Shown: positions 51,946-61,870, numbered from the stretch's first letter. The stretch: 64,000 nt of DNA from an uncultured Lachnospiraceae bacterium (GCA_946615865.1 CAMOIJ010000008.1:1-64000); one strand, 5' to 3'. The notes: generated by a model from the sequence alone, not told the origin. Made by a program: numbers and translations.

Positions 51946-54900
51946 ATGTCAAACTTTGATTTCTTACAAGAAAGATTTCCCGTCCTTGCCAATTTCGGCA
52001 GCCTTGCGGAACAATACTGCTATTCAGATCCCAATTCTGCGCTCATAAAGTCAGGGATGATCGGAGAGACGATCGTCAACCTGATCTTCCGCTATGACCA
52101 TATTGAAGAGCCCTATGACAATACGGCTGTATACAGAATCGACAAGGTATACCGCGAAGGGCTGATCACAAAGGAGCTTTGCGATATCCTCCATACGCTC
52201 AGGAAAATGCGGAATAAAGCCGCACATGCGAATTACGGGACGGCTGAAGAGGCCAAGATGGTTCTGGAAATGGCCTATAGCCTTTGTGAATGGTTCATGC
52301 AGACATACGGCGATTGGGAATATAAGAACAGGCCATTCGTTATGCCTGCGGATCCCAAGACAGCTGTTCCTGTCACAGAAGAGATAAAGAAGGAAGAAAA
52401 GAGCAGGGAAGAGCAGCTCATCCTTGAGGCGGAACGCACCGCAGACGCTGCAGAGAAGGTCGATCCTGATATAAGGAAAGAAAGATCTAAGAAAGCGGCA
52501 AACCAAAGAATACGCCCTGAAGCAGAGACACGTTTACTGATCGACGAGCAGCTTCGCCAGGTCGGATGGGAAGCGGACACTTCAAATCTCCGTCATTCCA
52601 AAGGTACGCGTCCCGAAAAAGGCAGGAACATGGCGATTGCGGAATGGCCTACGGACTCTACTGTAGGAGACAGGGGCTTTGTTGACTACGCGCTCTTTAT
52701 CGATACAAAGATGGTCGCCACAGTGGAGGCGAAAGCGGAACATAAAGACATCCCGTCAGTGATAGACTTTCAATGTAAGGATTATTCCCGGAACATCCGC
52801 AAAAAGGACTACGAGTACCAGATCGATACATGGGGAGAGTTCAAGGTCCCCTTTACTTTTGCCACGAACGGACGGCCTTACCTCAAGCAGTATGAGACAA
52901 AATCCGGCGTCTGGTTCCTTGACCTGAGACGGCCTGACAATGCGCCTAAGGCTCTGCACGGATGGATCAGCCCGATCGGCATCAGTGAACTCATGGAAAA
53001 AGATCCGGTTGCAGGGAACAACCGTCTCGTTGCGACGCCCTACGACCTGCTCCAGGACCCGGACGGGCTGGCGCTGAGGGATTACCAGATCAAAGCAATC
53101 AAAGCTGTAGAGAATGCCATTTTCGAAGGAAAGCAGACGGCTCTTCTTGCCATGGCAACAGGAACCGGAAAGACAAGGACTGTACTTGGCATGATCTACC
53201 GTTTCCTGCAGTCGGACAGGTTCCGCAGGATCCTGTTCCTTGTCGACCGCACATCCCTTGGAGAACAGGCGGAGGACGTGTTTAAAGAGGTAAGGCTGGA
53301 AGACCTCAAAACCCTCGATAATATCTACAATATCAAAGATCTTGAGGAGTCTGTGATCGACAAGGAGACGCGGGTCCAGATCGCGACCGTCCAGAGCATG
53401 GTCAAACGCATCCTTTACAATGACGGTGAGAAAATGCCGGCGGTAACGGACTATGACCTCGTGATCATCGATGAGGCGCACCGCGGGTACATCCTTGACA
53501 AGGAAATGGATGAAACGGAAGCGCTGTACCGCGACCAGCATGATTTCCAGAGCAAGTACCGCAGCGTCGTCGAGTATTTTGACGCCGTGAAGATCGCGAT
53601 CACTGCTACGCCCGCACTGCACACGACGGAGATCTTCGGGCCGCCCGTTTTCACATATACATATGCGGAAGCCGTCATTGACGGCTGGCTTGTCGACCAC
53701 GATGTCCCGCATGAGCTCCATACAAAGCTCCGTGATGAGGGGATCCATTATACGAAGGGTGACGATATCGTCCTCTATGATCCGGTGACCGGACAGATCC
53801 TCAACAGTGAGATGCTGGAGGATGAGCTCAACTTTGACGTCGACAATTTCAACAAACAGGTCATTACGGAGGGCTTCAACAGGGCAGTCCTTGAAGAGAT
53901 TGCAAGGGATATCGACCCGACCAGCCCGGATATACAGGGAAAGACGCTGATCTATGCTGTGGATGACCAGCATGCCGATATGATCGTCAAGATTCTGAAA
54001 GAGATTTATTCGGAGTCGGGAGTGGACAATGACGCGATCATGAAGATCACGGGCAGTGTCGGTGGCGGCAACAAAAAGAAAATCCGGGAAGCGATCAACC
54101 GCTTCAAGAACGAGACTTATCCGAGTATAGTGGTGACGGTAGACCTTCTGACGACAGGCATTGACGTGCCGAGCATCACGACGCTTGTCTTCATGCGGCG
54201 GATCAGGAGCCGTATCCTTTTCGAGCAGATGCTGGGAAGGGCGACCAGGCTCTGCCCCGAGATCCATAAGACACATTTTGATATCTATGACCCGGTCGGC
54301 GTCTATGAGTCACTCGCAGACGTCAATACGATGAAGCCCGTCGTCGCTAATCCGAAAGCGACCTTTGAAGAGCTGCTGGACGGGCTTGATGAGATGGACG
54401 ATGAGCGCCATATGCAGTACCAGATCGACCAGATCGTCGCAAAGCTGCAGCGCCGCAGAAGGAGCATGGATGAAAAGACCATGGAACACTTTATGAGCAT
54501 GACCGGCGGCAAGGACCCTGCTGAGGTCGCGTCAGAAGTCAAGCATGCGGACCCGGAAACGGCAAGGGAAAAACTGCGCGCATACAGGGATGCCCTGAAA
54601 TGGCTGCAGGAGATCCGGATCAACCGGAACAGGGCAGTCGTCATCTCCGAAGAAGAGGATGAGCTCGTATCCCACACACGCGGATATGGCAAAGGGGAGA
54701 AGCCGGAGGATTATCTGCAGTCCTTTGAGACCTTTATCAAGACGCACCTTAACGAGATCGCAGCCCTGAATATCGTGTGCACAAGGCCGCGCGAGCTTAC
54801 GAGGGAGGCCCTCAAGGAACTAAGGCTCACGCTTGAGAGGGAGGGCTTTACAGCGACACGGCTCAACACGGCTGTATCACAGATGACAAATGAAGAGATG

Positions 54901-55218
54901 ACGGCGGATATCATCAGCCTGATCCGGCGCTACGCGATCGGCAGTCCCCTGCAGAGCCATGAGACGAGGGTGAAGAATGCGATACAGAAATTAAAGCGGG
55001 CACACCGCTTCTCAAAGCAGGAACTGAACTGGATCGACAGGATCGGGACATACCTTCTCAACGAGTCCGTCATCAGCACAAAGGTGTTTGACGAGGACGT
55101 TAGGTTCCGGTCACAGGGCGGATACGCAAGGATCAACAAAGCATTTCACGATCAGCTGGACAGCATTATCGCTGAGCTGAACGATTATCTGTATGATGAT
55201 GGAGGAAAGACAGCATGA
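51946..55218 (+). CDS. hsdR: Type I restriction enzyme, endonuclease/translocase subunit
   Basis: 1090 residues. An N-terminal DUF4145-like helical domain (about 1-125) is followed by the nuclease with D and ExK in FVDYALFIDTKM and VEAKAEHK (about 245-275). The SF2 motor has MATGTGKTRT, IDEAHRG, ITATPALH and QMLGRATRLCP. The C-terminal domain (about 850-1090) is the EcoEI-type tail. The subunit cuts DNA after ATP-driven translocation. AAGGAG lies nine bases before the ATG. It overlaps hsdM by four bases. Confidence 0.96.
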   Translation: MSNFDFLQERFPVLANFGSLAEQYCYSDPNSALIKSGMIGETIVNLIFRYDHIEEPYDNTAVYRIDKVYREGLITKELCDILHTLRKMRNKAAHANYGTAEEAKMVLEMAYSLCEWFMQTYGDWEYKNRPFVMPADPKTAVPVTEEIKKEEKSREEQLILEAERTADAAEKVDPDIRKERSKKAANQRIRPEAETRLLIDEQLRQVGWEADTSNLRHSKGTRPEKGRNMAIAEWPTDSTVGDRGFVDYALFIDTKMVATVEAKAEHKDIPSVIDFQCKDYSRNIRKKDYEYQIDTWGEFKVPFTFATNGRPYLKQYETKSGVWFLDLRRPDNAPKALHGWISPIGISELMEKDPVAGNNRLVATPYDLLQDPDGLALRDYQIKAIKAVENAIFEGKQTALLAMATGTGKTRTVLGMIYRFLQSDRFRRILFLVDRTSLGEQAEDVFKEVRLEDLKTLDNIYNIKDLEESVIDKETRVQIATVQSMVKRILYNDGEKMPAVTDYDLVIIDEAHRGYILDKEMDETEALYRDQHDFQSKYRSVVEYFDAVKIAITATPALHTTEIFGPPVFTYTYAEAVIDGWLVDHDVPHELHTKLRDEGIHYTKGDDIVLYDPVTGQILNSEMLEDELNFDVDNFNKQVITEGFNRAVLEEIARDIDPTSPDIQGKTLIYAVDDQHADMIVKILKEIYSESGVDNDAIMKITGSVGGGNKKKIREAINRFKNETYPSIVVTVDLLTTGIDVPSITTLVFMRRIRSRILFEQMLGRATRLCPEIHKTHFDIYDPVGVYESLADVNTMKPVVANPKATFEELLDGLDEMDDERHMQYQIDQIVAKLQRRRRSMDEKTMEHFMSMTGGKDPAEVASEVKHADPETAREKLRAYRDALKWLQEIRINRNRAVVISEEEDELVSHTRGYGKGEKPEDYLQSFETFIKTHLNEIAALNIVCTRPRELTREALKELRLTLEREGFTATRLNTAVSQMTNEEMTADIISLIRRYAIGSPLQSHETRVKNAIQKLKRAHRFSKQELNWIDRIGTYLLNESVISTKVFDEDVRFRSQGGYARINKAFHDQLDSIIAELNDYLYDDGGKTA

Positions 55219-56711
55219 CAACACAGGAGATTGTCTCAAAACTATGGAACCTATGCAACGTTCTGCGGGACGACGGCATTACATACCACCAGTATGTTAC
55301 GGAGCTGACCTATATTCTGTTCCTGAAGATGGCAAATGAGACCGGCGCGGAGGAGAATTTCTCCAAAGGGGTTACGCTCCTTGAAGGAGACAATCTGACT
55401 GCCGACCAGGAAGCAGCGAACAACGAGAAAAAGATAGTGCTTGACTACAGCTGGGAGACGCTCTGCGGGAAATCCGGCATCGAGCTGCATAAATACTATA
55501 AGGACCTCCTGAGACTCTTTGGCACATACTGCACTGGCCGCGTGCGGGAGATCTACCAGGGGTCTTCGACAAACATTGATGAGCCGAAGAACCTTGAAAA
55601 GATCATCACGACGATCGACGGCCTGGACTGGTTCTCCGCCCGTGAAGAGGGCCTTGGAAACCTGTACGAGGGGCTTCTGGAGAAGAATGCGAACGAGAAG
55701 AAATCCGGCGCCGGGCAGTACTTTACTCCCCGTGTCCTGATCGACGTTATTACCCGCCTGACGAAACCGCAGCCGGGAGAGCTGTGCAATGACCCTGCGT
55801 GCGGTACGTTCGGTTTCATGATCGCGGCACATCAGTATGTGAAAGACCATACCGATGATTTCTTTGACCTTGACGCGGATACAGCGGAGTTTGAAAGGAC
55901 GAAGGCCTTTACCGGTTGCGAGCTCGTACATGATACACACCGTCTGGCGCTGATGAACGCCATGCTCCATGATATCGACGGGAAGATCCTGCTCGGGGAT
56001 ACGCTTTCCAACCTCGGAAAGAGTATGAAGGGTTATGACCTCGTCGAAACGAACCCTCCATTCGGTACGAAAAAGGGAGGAGAACGGGCGACCCGTGACG
56101 ACTTTACCTTCCCTACCAGCAACAAACAGCTGAACTTCCTGCAGCACATATACAGGAGCCTCAAGTCGAACGGAAAAGCAAGAGCTGCTGTGGTCCTTCC
56201 TGACAATGTACTGTTTGCGGACGGTGAAGGCGAGAGGATCCGCGTTGACCTCATGGACAAGTGTGACCTGCACACAGTTCTTCGTCTTCCTACAGGCATC
56301 TTCTATGCTCAGGGCGTTAAGACAAATGTGCTGTTCTTTACCCGCGGAAAAACCGACAAGGGCAACACGAAGGAAGTCTGGTTCTATGACCTCAGGACCA
56401 ACATGCCCTCCTTCGGCAAGACGAACCCGCTGAAGAAAAGTGATTTCGAAAGCTTTGAGGCAGCGTATGAAGCAGAGGACCGTCATGCTGTAAGCGATGA
56501 ACGCTGGAGCGTATTTACCCGTGAACAGATCGCGGAAAGGGGCAACAGCCTGGACCTCGGCCTCATCCGTGACGACTCCATCGTAGATTATGAGGACCTG
56601 CCGGATCCCATCGAGAGCGGCGAGGAGGCGATCGCGCAGCTTGAAGAGGCCGTCGACCTTCTCATGAGTGTGGTGAAGGAGCTGAAATCCCTCCGGAAGA
56701 CGGAGGTGTGA
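55215..56711 (+). CDS. hsdM: Type I restriction-modification adenine methylase subunit
   Basis: 498 residues. An N-terminal helical domain (about 1-145) is followed by the SAM-dependent N6-adenine methylase core: GAGQYFTPRVLID, NDPACGTFGFMI (SAM loop) and DLVETNPPFGTKKGG, where NPPF is the catalytic motif. Together with HsdS it methylates and protects host sites. Start overlaps hsdR as ATGA. The C-terminus is helical, as expected for the HsdS contact. Confidence 0.97.
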   Translation: MTTQEIVSKLWNLCNVLRDDGITYHQYVTELTYILFLKMANETGAEENFSKGVTLLEGDNLTADQEAANNEKKIVLDYSWETLCGKSGIELHKYYKDLLRLFGTYCTGRVREIYQGSSTNIDEPKNLEKIITTIDGLDWFSAREEGLGNLYEGLLEKNANEKKSGAGQYFTPRVLIDVITRLTKPQPGELCNDPACGTFGFMIAAHQYVKDHTDDFFDLDADTAEFERTKAFTGCELVHDTHRLALMNAMLHDIDGKILLGDTLSNLGKSMKGYDLVETNPPFGTKKGGERATRDDFTFPTSNKQLNFLQHIYRSLKSNGKARAAVVLPDNVLFADGEGERIRVDLMDKCDLHTVLRLPTGIFYAQGVKTNVLFFTRGKTDKGNTKEVWFYDLRTNMPSFGKTNPLKKSDFESFEAAYEAEDRHAVSDERWSVFTREQIAERGNSLDLGLIRDDSIVDYEDLPDPIESGEEAIAQLEEAVDLLMSVVKELKSLRKTEV

Positions 56712-56713
56712 TC

Positions 56714-58042
56714 ATGGTGCGCGGAAAGAAGAAAGAAAAGATATTGACGCCGGAAAAGAAACTGCGGCAGGCACTGGTGCCGGAGAGTGAGTGGCCGTAC
56801 AAGGTGCCGGGAAATTGGCGGTGGGTGTATTTGACAAGTGGTTTTTCAGAATGTTTGGACAGCCATAGAAGCCCAATTAATGCAAGTGAACGCGCCAGTA
56901 GAACAGGTGATATTCCATATTACGGAGCAACAGGGCAAGTTGGATGGATAGACGATTATCTTACGGATGAAGAACTTGTTTTGCTAGGTGAAGATGGGGC
57001 TCCCTTTTTAGATTTGATCAAGGATAAAGCGTATATTATTACCGGGAAAGCGTGGGTTAATAACCATGCACATATCTTAAAATCTTATTTTGGTCACTTT
57101 GGAAACCTATATCTGTGCAACTACCTCAACATATTCAACTTTACAGGATATGTTAATGGAACTACGAGACTAAAACTAACACAAGCAAGTATGAACACAA
57201 TTCCTGTTCCCCTCCCTCCTCTCCCAGAACAACAGCGTATTGTCGACCGCATCGAGAGCCTATTTGAAAAATTGGATGAGGCGAAAGAAAAAGCGCAGGC
57301 GGTCGTGGACGGATTTGAGGACAGGAAAGCGGCGATCCTGCATAAGGCGTTCACGGGGGAGCTTACAGAAGTTTGGCGCAATGAAAATGGTCTTGATTTT
57401 GATAGTTGGAAAGATACAACGCTAAATGAGGTTCTAGATGTGCGAGATGGAACACATGATTCTCCTCAATACTATGAAGAAGGATTCCCGCTTGTCACCT
57501 CAAAAAATCTTAAGAATGGCAAAATCACGGACAAAGATATTAAGCTTATCTCAAAAGATGATTATGAGAAGATTAATGAAAGAAGTAAAGTTGATGTTGG
57601 AGATATCCTGTTTGCAATGATTGGTACTATTGGAAGTCCAGTTGTTGTTGAACAAGAGCCTACTTTTGCTATAAAGAATGTCGCATTATTTAAGAACATT
57701 GGGAAAGTTGATTCTTACTTTATAAAATACTATCTCGAAAGCAAAACTGTTATAAATAAAATGATAAGAGAGGCAAGGGGATCAACTCAAAAGTTTGTTT
57801 CCTTAGGTTATCTTAGAAACTTTCCTATCAAAATGCCGTCAGATTGTGAGCAGAAAGCTATTGTCAACCATGTTAATCGGCTTTTAGAAGCAGAGGTACA
57901 AGTAAAGGAAATTGCCAAGCAGGTCATCACCCAGATCGACACCATGAAGAAGTCCATCCTCGCCCGCGCCTTTCGCGGCGAACTTGGGACAAATGATTCT
58001 TCCGACGAGAGCGCGGAAGAACTGCTGAAAAGAATACTGTAA
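56714..58042 (+). CDS. hsdS: Type I restriction-modification specificity subunit
   Basis: About 442 residues with two target recognition domains (about 18-165 and 230-375) and two conserved coiled coils: LPPLPEQQRIVDRIESLFEKLDEAKEKAQ in the middle and KAIVNHVNRLLEAEVQVKEIAKQ near the end, followed by RAFRGELGTNDSS. The tracked GTG at 56708 overlaps the hsdM stop; the ATG at 56714 is seven bases after GGAGG and is preferred. Its A+T content is higher within both recognition domains than in hsdR and hsdM, as common in exchanged TRDs. Confidence 0.95.
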   Translation: MVRGKKKEKILTPEKKLRQALVPESEWPYKVPGNWRWVYLTSGFSECLDSHRSPINASERASRTGDIPYYGATGQVGWIDDYLTDEELVLLGEDGAPFLDLIKDKAYIITGKAWVNNHAHILKSYFGHFGNLYLCNYLNIFNFTGYVNGTTRLKLTQASMNTIPVPLPPLPEQQRIVDRIESLFEKLDEAKEKAQAVVDGFEDRKAAILHKAFTGELTEVWRNENGLDFDSWKDTTLNEVLDVRDGTHDSPQYYEEGFPLVTSKNLKNGKITDKDIKLISKDDYEKINERSKVDVGDILFAMIGTIGSPVVVEQEPTFAIKNVALFKNIGKVDSYFIKYYLESKTVINKMIREARGSTQKFVSLGYLRNFPIKMPSDCEQKAIVNHVNRLLEAEVQVKEIAKQVITQIDTMKKSILARAFRGELGTNDSSDESAEELLKRIL

Positions 58043-58050
58043 AACAAGAG

Positions 58051-58082
58051 GATGGTAGTGCCTGGAAAAGTTTGCTACCATC
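58051..58082 (+). terminator. Hairpin after hsdS
   Basis: GATGGTAG and CTACCATC form a perfect 8-bp stem; there is no T-run, so ending of transcription is not certain. The rest of the 258-base gap is empty. Confidence 0.45.
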
Positions 58083-58300
58083 ATATTATTATAGAAGTCC
58101 TTGTAATGTAATGGAGCATCAGCAGTATTACTGTCTAAGGCATTTTGCGGTGCCTTATAATAAAGCATAGGAAGAAGGGGGTACTTGAACAACCACTCGA
58201 TAACAGTCATGAGTGGTATTTAATCCAGAATTGAAGATATGCGTAATCGTATGATTATTATCATGACTAAGTATTATGATTTAGGAAGAATAGAGGCATC

Positions 58301-58750
58301 ATGAAGACCATAGCACTGCGCTTTGCAGACCATTTTGCTCCCGAATGCGGTACCATTGCAGCTCACGAACAAGTTATAAAAAAGATTGGGCATGTATGGT
58401 ATGGAAAACTGGGGAACAAAGTGTCCGATAAAATGCTTAAAACAATTATGGATGCAGAGGAGCCAAAGATACTTCTGATTCGGAGTGGTAAGGTAGAGAG
58501 ATATTGGGCCTATGTGTGTAAGGCTCAAAATGAACTGCCGGATTTAAATGAAGTACCGATGTATTACCGGAATAATCATGAAAAATTTCATACATGGTTT
58601 TGCGTGACTCGATTTGACAATGCACCGAAGAGTATCATGTCTGAATGCATCGTAACCTCATCTGGAGCATTATTGGGGCATGCATCCAAATATAGCATGA
58701 GTCCATATTTTATAATTGAAACAAAGAGTCAATATGAAAACAGTAAGTGA
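58301..58750 (+). CDS. Hypothetical protein, partner of the HEPN protein
   Basis: 149 residues, no family recognised. A beta-rich middle (PKILLIRSGKVERYWAYV and KFHTWFCVTRFDNAP) recalls small PUA-like or sRNA-binding folds, which is only a guess. AGAGG lies six bases before the ATG. It overlaps the HEPN gene by 17 bases, so the two are translated together. Composition is A+T-rich compared with hsdR and hsdM. The pair sits between hsdS and a decayed hsdS end. Confidence 0.65.
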   Translation: MKTIALRFADHFAPECGTIAAHEQVIKKIGHVWYGKLGNKVSDKMLKTIMDAEEPKILLIRSGKVERYWAYVCKAQNELPDLNEVPMYYRNNHEKFHTWFCVTRFDNAPKSIMSECIVTSSGALLGHASKYSMSPYFIIETKSQYENSK

Positions 58751-59300
58751 AAAAGATTTTGAAGAGAGAATGTTGCGGATTCGAAGCGTTTTGAGAAATG
58801 CCTGGATTGATACATATGGCCTAGATGTAATTGACTCTTACATTAAAGACGTTGAAAAGGAGCATATGATTGATGGACATTTTGTATCAATACTAAACCA
58901 TTATAGGAAATTGATGCAGTATGACCTTTGTCTATCCGTAACGAGGATGTATGAAACTACAGGCAATAATTCGCTAAGAAATATACAGGCCATTGCTATT
59001 GGATTTAGAACTGGGAACTGGGGAAAGTTTCCAACGGTATCATTACCTGCATTGAAAAAAGCTGAAGCATATAGAAATAGTTATTTGGCGCATTTGGACG
59101 TTGAGGTTTCATCAACACCGATTACAAATGATGACATGACACAACTTTTGAAATCTGCAACAGCTTTTTACAATAGTATCTGTATCAATGTCAGCAAACC
59201 AGAATGGGCTCTGTCAGATAATGAATTGAACCTTTTACATTTGCAGCGATATTTTGATTTTATTGACGTTCTTCAACAGCATATTAAAGATAAAGAATGA
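58734..59300 (+). CDS. AbiU2-like HEPN-domain protein
   Basis: About 188 residues, all helical. The motif YRNSYLAHLD gives the Rx4-6H signature of HEPN RNases (Arg114 and His120 from this ATG), and LCLSVTRMYE upstream resembles the AbiU2 HEPN pattern. HEPN proteins cut RNA in toxin-antitoxin and abortive-infection systems. The tracked TTG at 58716 is less likely than the ATG at 58734. The gene overlaps the upstream 149-residue gene, typical of toxin-antitoxin pairs, though the partner is not a known antitoxin. Confidence 0.72.
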   Translation: MKTVSEKDFEERMLRIRSVLRNAWIDTYGLDVIDSYIKDVEKEHMIDGHFVSILNHYRKLMQYDLCLSVTRMYETTGNNSLRNIQAIAIGFRTGNWGKFPTVSLPALKKAEAYRNSYLAHLDVEVSSTPITNDDMTQLLKSATAFYNSICINVSKPEWALSDNELNLLHLQRYFDFIDVLQQHIKDKE

Positions 59301-59401
59301 TATGAACGAACAGATGTGACATATTTAATAATACCATTAGAAATTGCATCCTGATATTAAGGCTTTATGGTCAGCTATGTAAATGTCTAAAGTAACAGTG
59401 T

Positions 59402-59474
59402 CGAACTTTGTCCATAGAAACAAAATGATTTTGTGACAAAAGAGCAGAAGAACTGCTGAAGAGAATACTGTAAA
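59402..59474 (+). pseudogene. Remnant of an hsdS 3' end
   Basis: The last 11 codons read KRAEELLKRIL then stop, matching the end of the intact hsdS (SAEELLKRIL). Further upstream ACAAAATGATT matches ACAAATGATT of hsdS. The two ends differ at several bases, so this is another allele. It sits just before the downstream nuclease gene. Confidence 0.8.
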
Positions 59475-59491
59475 TTCACAGGAGGAATAAG

Positions 59492-59956
59492 ATGGGTGTT
59501 TCGTTCAGGCATTCCGCAGGGTTCGGAAAAAGAATGGAATATAATCTGATCGGGAAAATGCTTATGGAAGGCCTGGATGTGTACGTCCCGCTCGTAGACG
59601 ACCACGGTGTCGACTGTGTTATTAAGAAAGATGACGGGACTTTTATCGAGGTTCAGATCAAGGCGCGGTCCAGCGAAGTCACTGAGGGTGACGCCGCCCT
59701 GTTTTCGGCTATAACACATGATCTGACAGAAAATTTCTATTTTGTGTTCTATTCCGAGCGGCTGGATATGATGTGGATCCTGTCGTCTGATGAATTCCTT
59801 AAAGAGTGCGTGACGAACAAGACAGGGAAGAATAAGGGTAAACGAGGGATCTGGTTCAACGGAAACAGAAGGGATAAGCAGACCGGCATCAAGAAGGAAT
59901 ACTGCAAAAAGCAGTTTGAGAAGTATATCGAGAAGGATTTTTCCCGGTTTCATTGA
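59492..59956 (+). CDS. PD-(D/E)XK-like nuclease of the RM locus
   Basis: 154 residues. The short fold has Gly-Val-Asp in DDHGVDCVIKKDDG and VQIKAR, a QxK variant of the PD-(D/E)XK active site seen in DUF4365-like proteins. A C-terminal RGIWFNGN and basic tail (KKEYCKKQFEKYIEK) follow. AGGAGG precedes the ATG. It starts 17 bases after an hsdS remnant, so its original position was directly behind an hsdS gene. It could act on modified or foreign DNA. The Glu/Gln change makes catalysis uncertain. Confidence 0.65.
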   Translation: MGVSFRHSAGFGKRMEYNLIGKMLMEGLDVYVPLVDDHGVDCVIKKDDGTFIEVQIKARSSEVTEGDAALFSAITHDLTENFYFVFYSERLDMMWILSSDEFLKECVTNKTGKNKGKRGIWFNGNRRDKQTGIKKEYCKKQFEKYIEKDFSRFH

Positions 59957-60004
59957 TAGTACGCTTTCATTTTGAGTGTATCTGTATATGATTAAGGAGC
60001 TGCC

Positions 60005-60859
60005 ATGTATAAGAATGCTGCGGTCAGACATATTAAATTCGGAAAGGGAGCGGTAACAAAGATTGTTAACGGTTCCAACTGCAGATTTATAAAAGTTAAA
60101 TTCAAAAGCAAAGAAGTCCAGTTTATATTCCCAGACGCATTTGAAAAGCATCTTCGTTTTGAAGACGAGAAACTGCAGGCGGCAGTCATGAAAGAATTGC
60201 GCGGCGAAGAAATAACGCAGGCACCGGTGAGACAGAGTGTGTCTACAGAAAGCAGCCATACATTAACAGGAAACAGACCAAAGTCATCGAAAAGAGCTGC
60301 CCCATCGAGGATCGGAGTGTATATTCTAAACTTTCAGGGACCATCAACATACGACGACTTAGTGTGGGTTTATAATGACTGTGACAAAAAGACGAATCTG
60401 GAAGAACTGTTTGAGGACGCTGAGACTGGCACGACATGCTGGAGTGTACCAACTTATGCCGGGATCGGTGATACCGTTCTGTTTATGCTCGCCTCTTCAT
60501 CAATCGACACGTACCATATGAACGGGGCCGTCAACGAAGCCGCTGAATTGTCGGACTGGAAGATATATGAGTTCGGCAAAGCGGAGAGAGAAAAGTACAG
60601 AAAATACGCTGGAAAGATCTTATGCGTTGGAAAAATCACTGGCTTTTCAAAAGAAGATGAGCCAGATGAGGAATTCAACCAGAGGCTGATCTATGCGGAT
60701 ATCGGAAATCTTCAGATGCTGGAAAATCCAGTCCCTCTAAAAGATTTCAGGGATTTCATTAATATAAACAGATTCTGGTCTGTGACAAGTTTGAAACAGG
60801 AGCAATGGGATAAGCTGAAGAAACTGTTGGTGTTAAGAAATCCTGATATTAGATTGTAA
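60005..60859 (+). CDS. Protein with N-terminal Tudor-like and C-terminal PUA/EVE-like domain
   Basis: 284 residues. The first 60 residues (VRHIKFGKGAVTKI and FIFPDAFEKHLRFED) resemble the SH3/Tudor-like modules that accompany helicases and DNA-repair proteins in Firmicutes. After a linker, about 100-284 include GIGDTVLFMLASSSIDTYHM and ENPVPLKDFRDFI, patterns I associate with EVE/PUA-like modified-base readers. That second call is tentative. AAGGAG precedes the ATG. It follows the nuclease by 48 bases and probably belongs to the same operon. Confidence 0.5.
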   Translation: MYKNAAVRHIKFGKGAVTKIVNGSNCRFIKVKFKSKEVQFIFPDAFEKHLRFEDEKLQAAVMKELRGEEITQAPVRQSVSTESSHTLTGNRPKSSKRAAPSRIGVYILNFQGPSTYDDLVWVYNDCDKKTNLEELFEDAETGTTCWSVPTYAGIGDTVLFMLASSSIDTYHMNGAVNEAAELSDWKIYEFGKAEREKYRKYAGKILCVGKITGFSKEDEPDEEFNQRLIYADIGNLQMLENPVPLKDFRDFININRFWSVTSLKQEQWDKLKKLLVLRNPDIRL

Positions 60860-60864
60860 AATAA

Positions 60865-60902
60865 GGCAGGCAGAAGAGCCGTAAACGGCCTCCTTGCTTG
60901 CC
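60865..60902. terminator. Nested hairpin between convergent genes
   Basis: GGCAGGCA pairs with TGCTTGCC (one G-U), with GCCG-TAAA-CGGC inside. It lies between the Tudor-like gene and the XRE gene. Confidence 0.6.
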
Positions 60903-60928
60903 GTATTATGTCCTATACAAAAATGGAT

Positions 60929-61639
60929 TTATACCGCCTTAATGAGAATACTTAGTCCGTCACGGATCCATGATGCTACCAGCTGTGGATATTTTTCTTC
61001 AATCTCATAATAAGGATTATCAATTCGATGATAGTCATCCTGGTCAGTAAGGAGAAGATCACATACGCTATCTTTGTATTTCGGATCGCTGACTTTTGGA
61101 AGATCCCATGAACCATGTGCGATATCTTCACCAAGATACAAGATCATCAGAACGTAAGCCATTGCGATTTTTCCGTTTTCCCTCACAAAGGCATCCAACT
61201 CCACCTTTTTCTTCAATATTACCTTATCAGCCAATCCTAGAGGATCCATCTCAGAAAGCGTCCTGAAGGGGCTGCTGATATCTACACCACGGCGTGCCAG
61301 TTCTTCATCTTCAAGATTCTTAATCTCAAGACCTTCCTGTTCCCATCTATCAAGTATTGCACACAACCTGTTGGCGACGGACGCATTTTCCAAGCATCTT
61401 TTTAAAAGCAGCTCTTTCTGTTCTTCAGGGTAAAATTCGAGGTTTTTCCCGTTGAATAATTCGTCGTAGCTTATTCCTATTGCCCTGCTTAAAAGGGGAA
61501 ACAGCGCAAGGTCGGGAACTCTTTCATTACGTTCCCAGTTTGACACCGCCTGCGGAGTGACATGTATGATCTCAGCAAGCTCATGTTGTGTATAACCCGT
61601 TTTTTTGCGGTAATTGCGTATCTTATCACCTAATTTCAT
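60929..61639 (-). CDS. XRE-family transcriptional regulator with helical C-terminal domain
   Basis: About 236 residues. HTH at the N-terminus: KIRNYRKKTGYTQHELAEIIHVTPQAVSNWERNERVPD. A C-terminal helical part (about 70-236) has no family I recognise. The ORF track starts 22 codons upstream, but GGAGG lies nine bases before the ATG at 61639 and the HTH begins directly after it. It is oriented away from the small minus-strand genes and faces the Tudor-like gene. It may control neighbouring defence genes. Confidence 0.88.
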   Translation of the reverse strand: MKLGDKIRNYRKKTGYTQHELAEIIHVTPQAVSNWERNERVPDLALFPLLSRAIGISYDELFNGKNLEFYPEEQKELLLKRCLENASVANRLCAILDRWEQEGLEIKNLEDEELARRGVDISSPFRTLSEMDPLGLADKVILKKKVELDAFVRENGKIAMAYVLMILYLGEDIAHGSWDLPKVSDPKYKDSVCDLLLTDQDDYHRIDNPYYEIEEKYPQLVASWIRDGLSILIKAV

Positions 61640-61870
61640 CCAATTTATCCTCCGAGTCTTTTTCTTGTGCAAATTATCTCGTTTATGACGGAATTTGTAA
61701 AACAACGCTCTGTTGAGCTTCGATAGATTAAAATTGGAGGGGATAATTAACGCGTAATGTGATAATAATGAAATAAGACAGGCAGAACTGTATATAATTC
61801 ATTTGCCGTTATAGAAGATGCGCACTATTTATGTCAACAACTGTCACCGATTGAATACATACAGCTTCTT

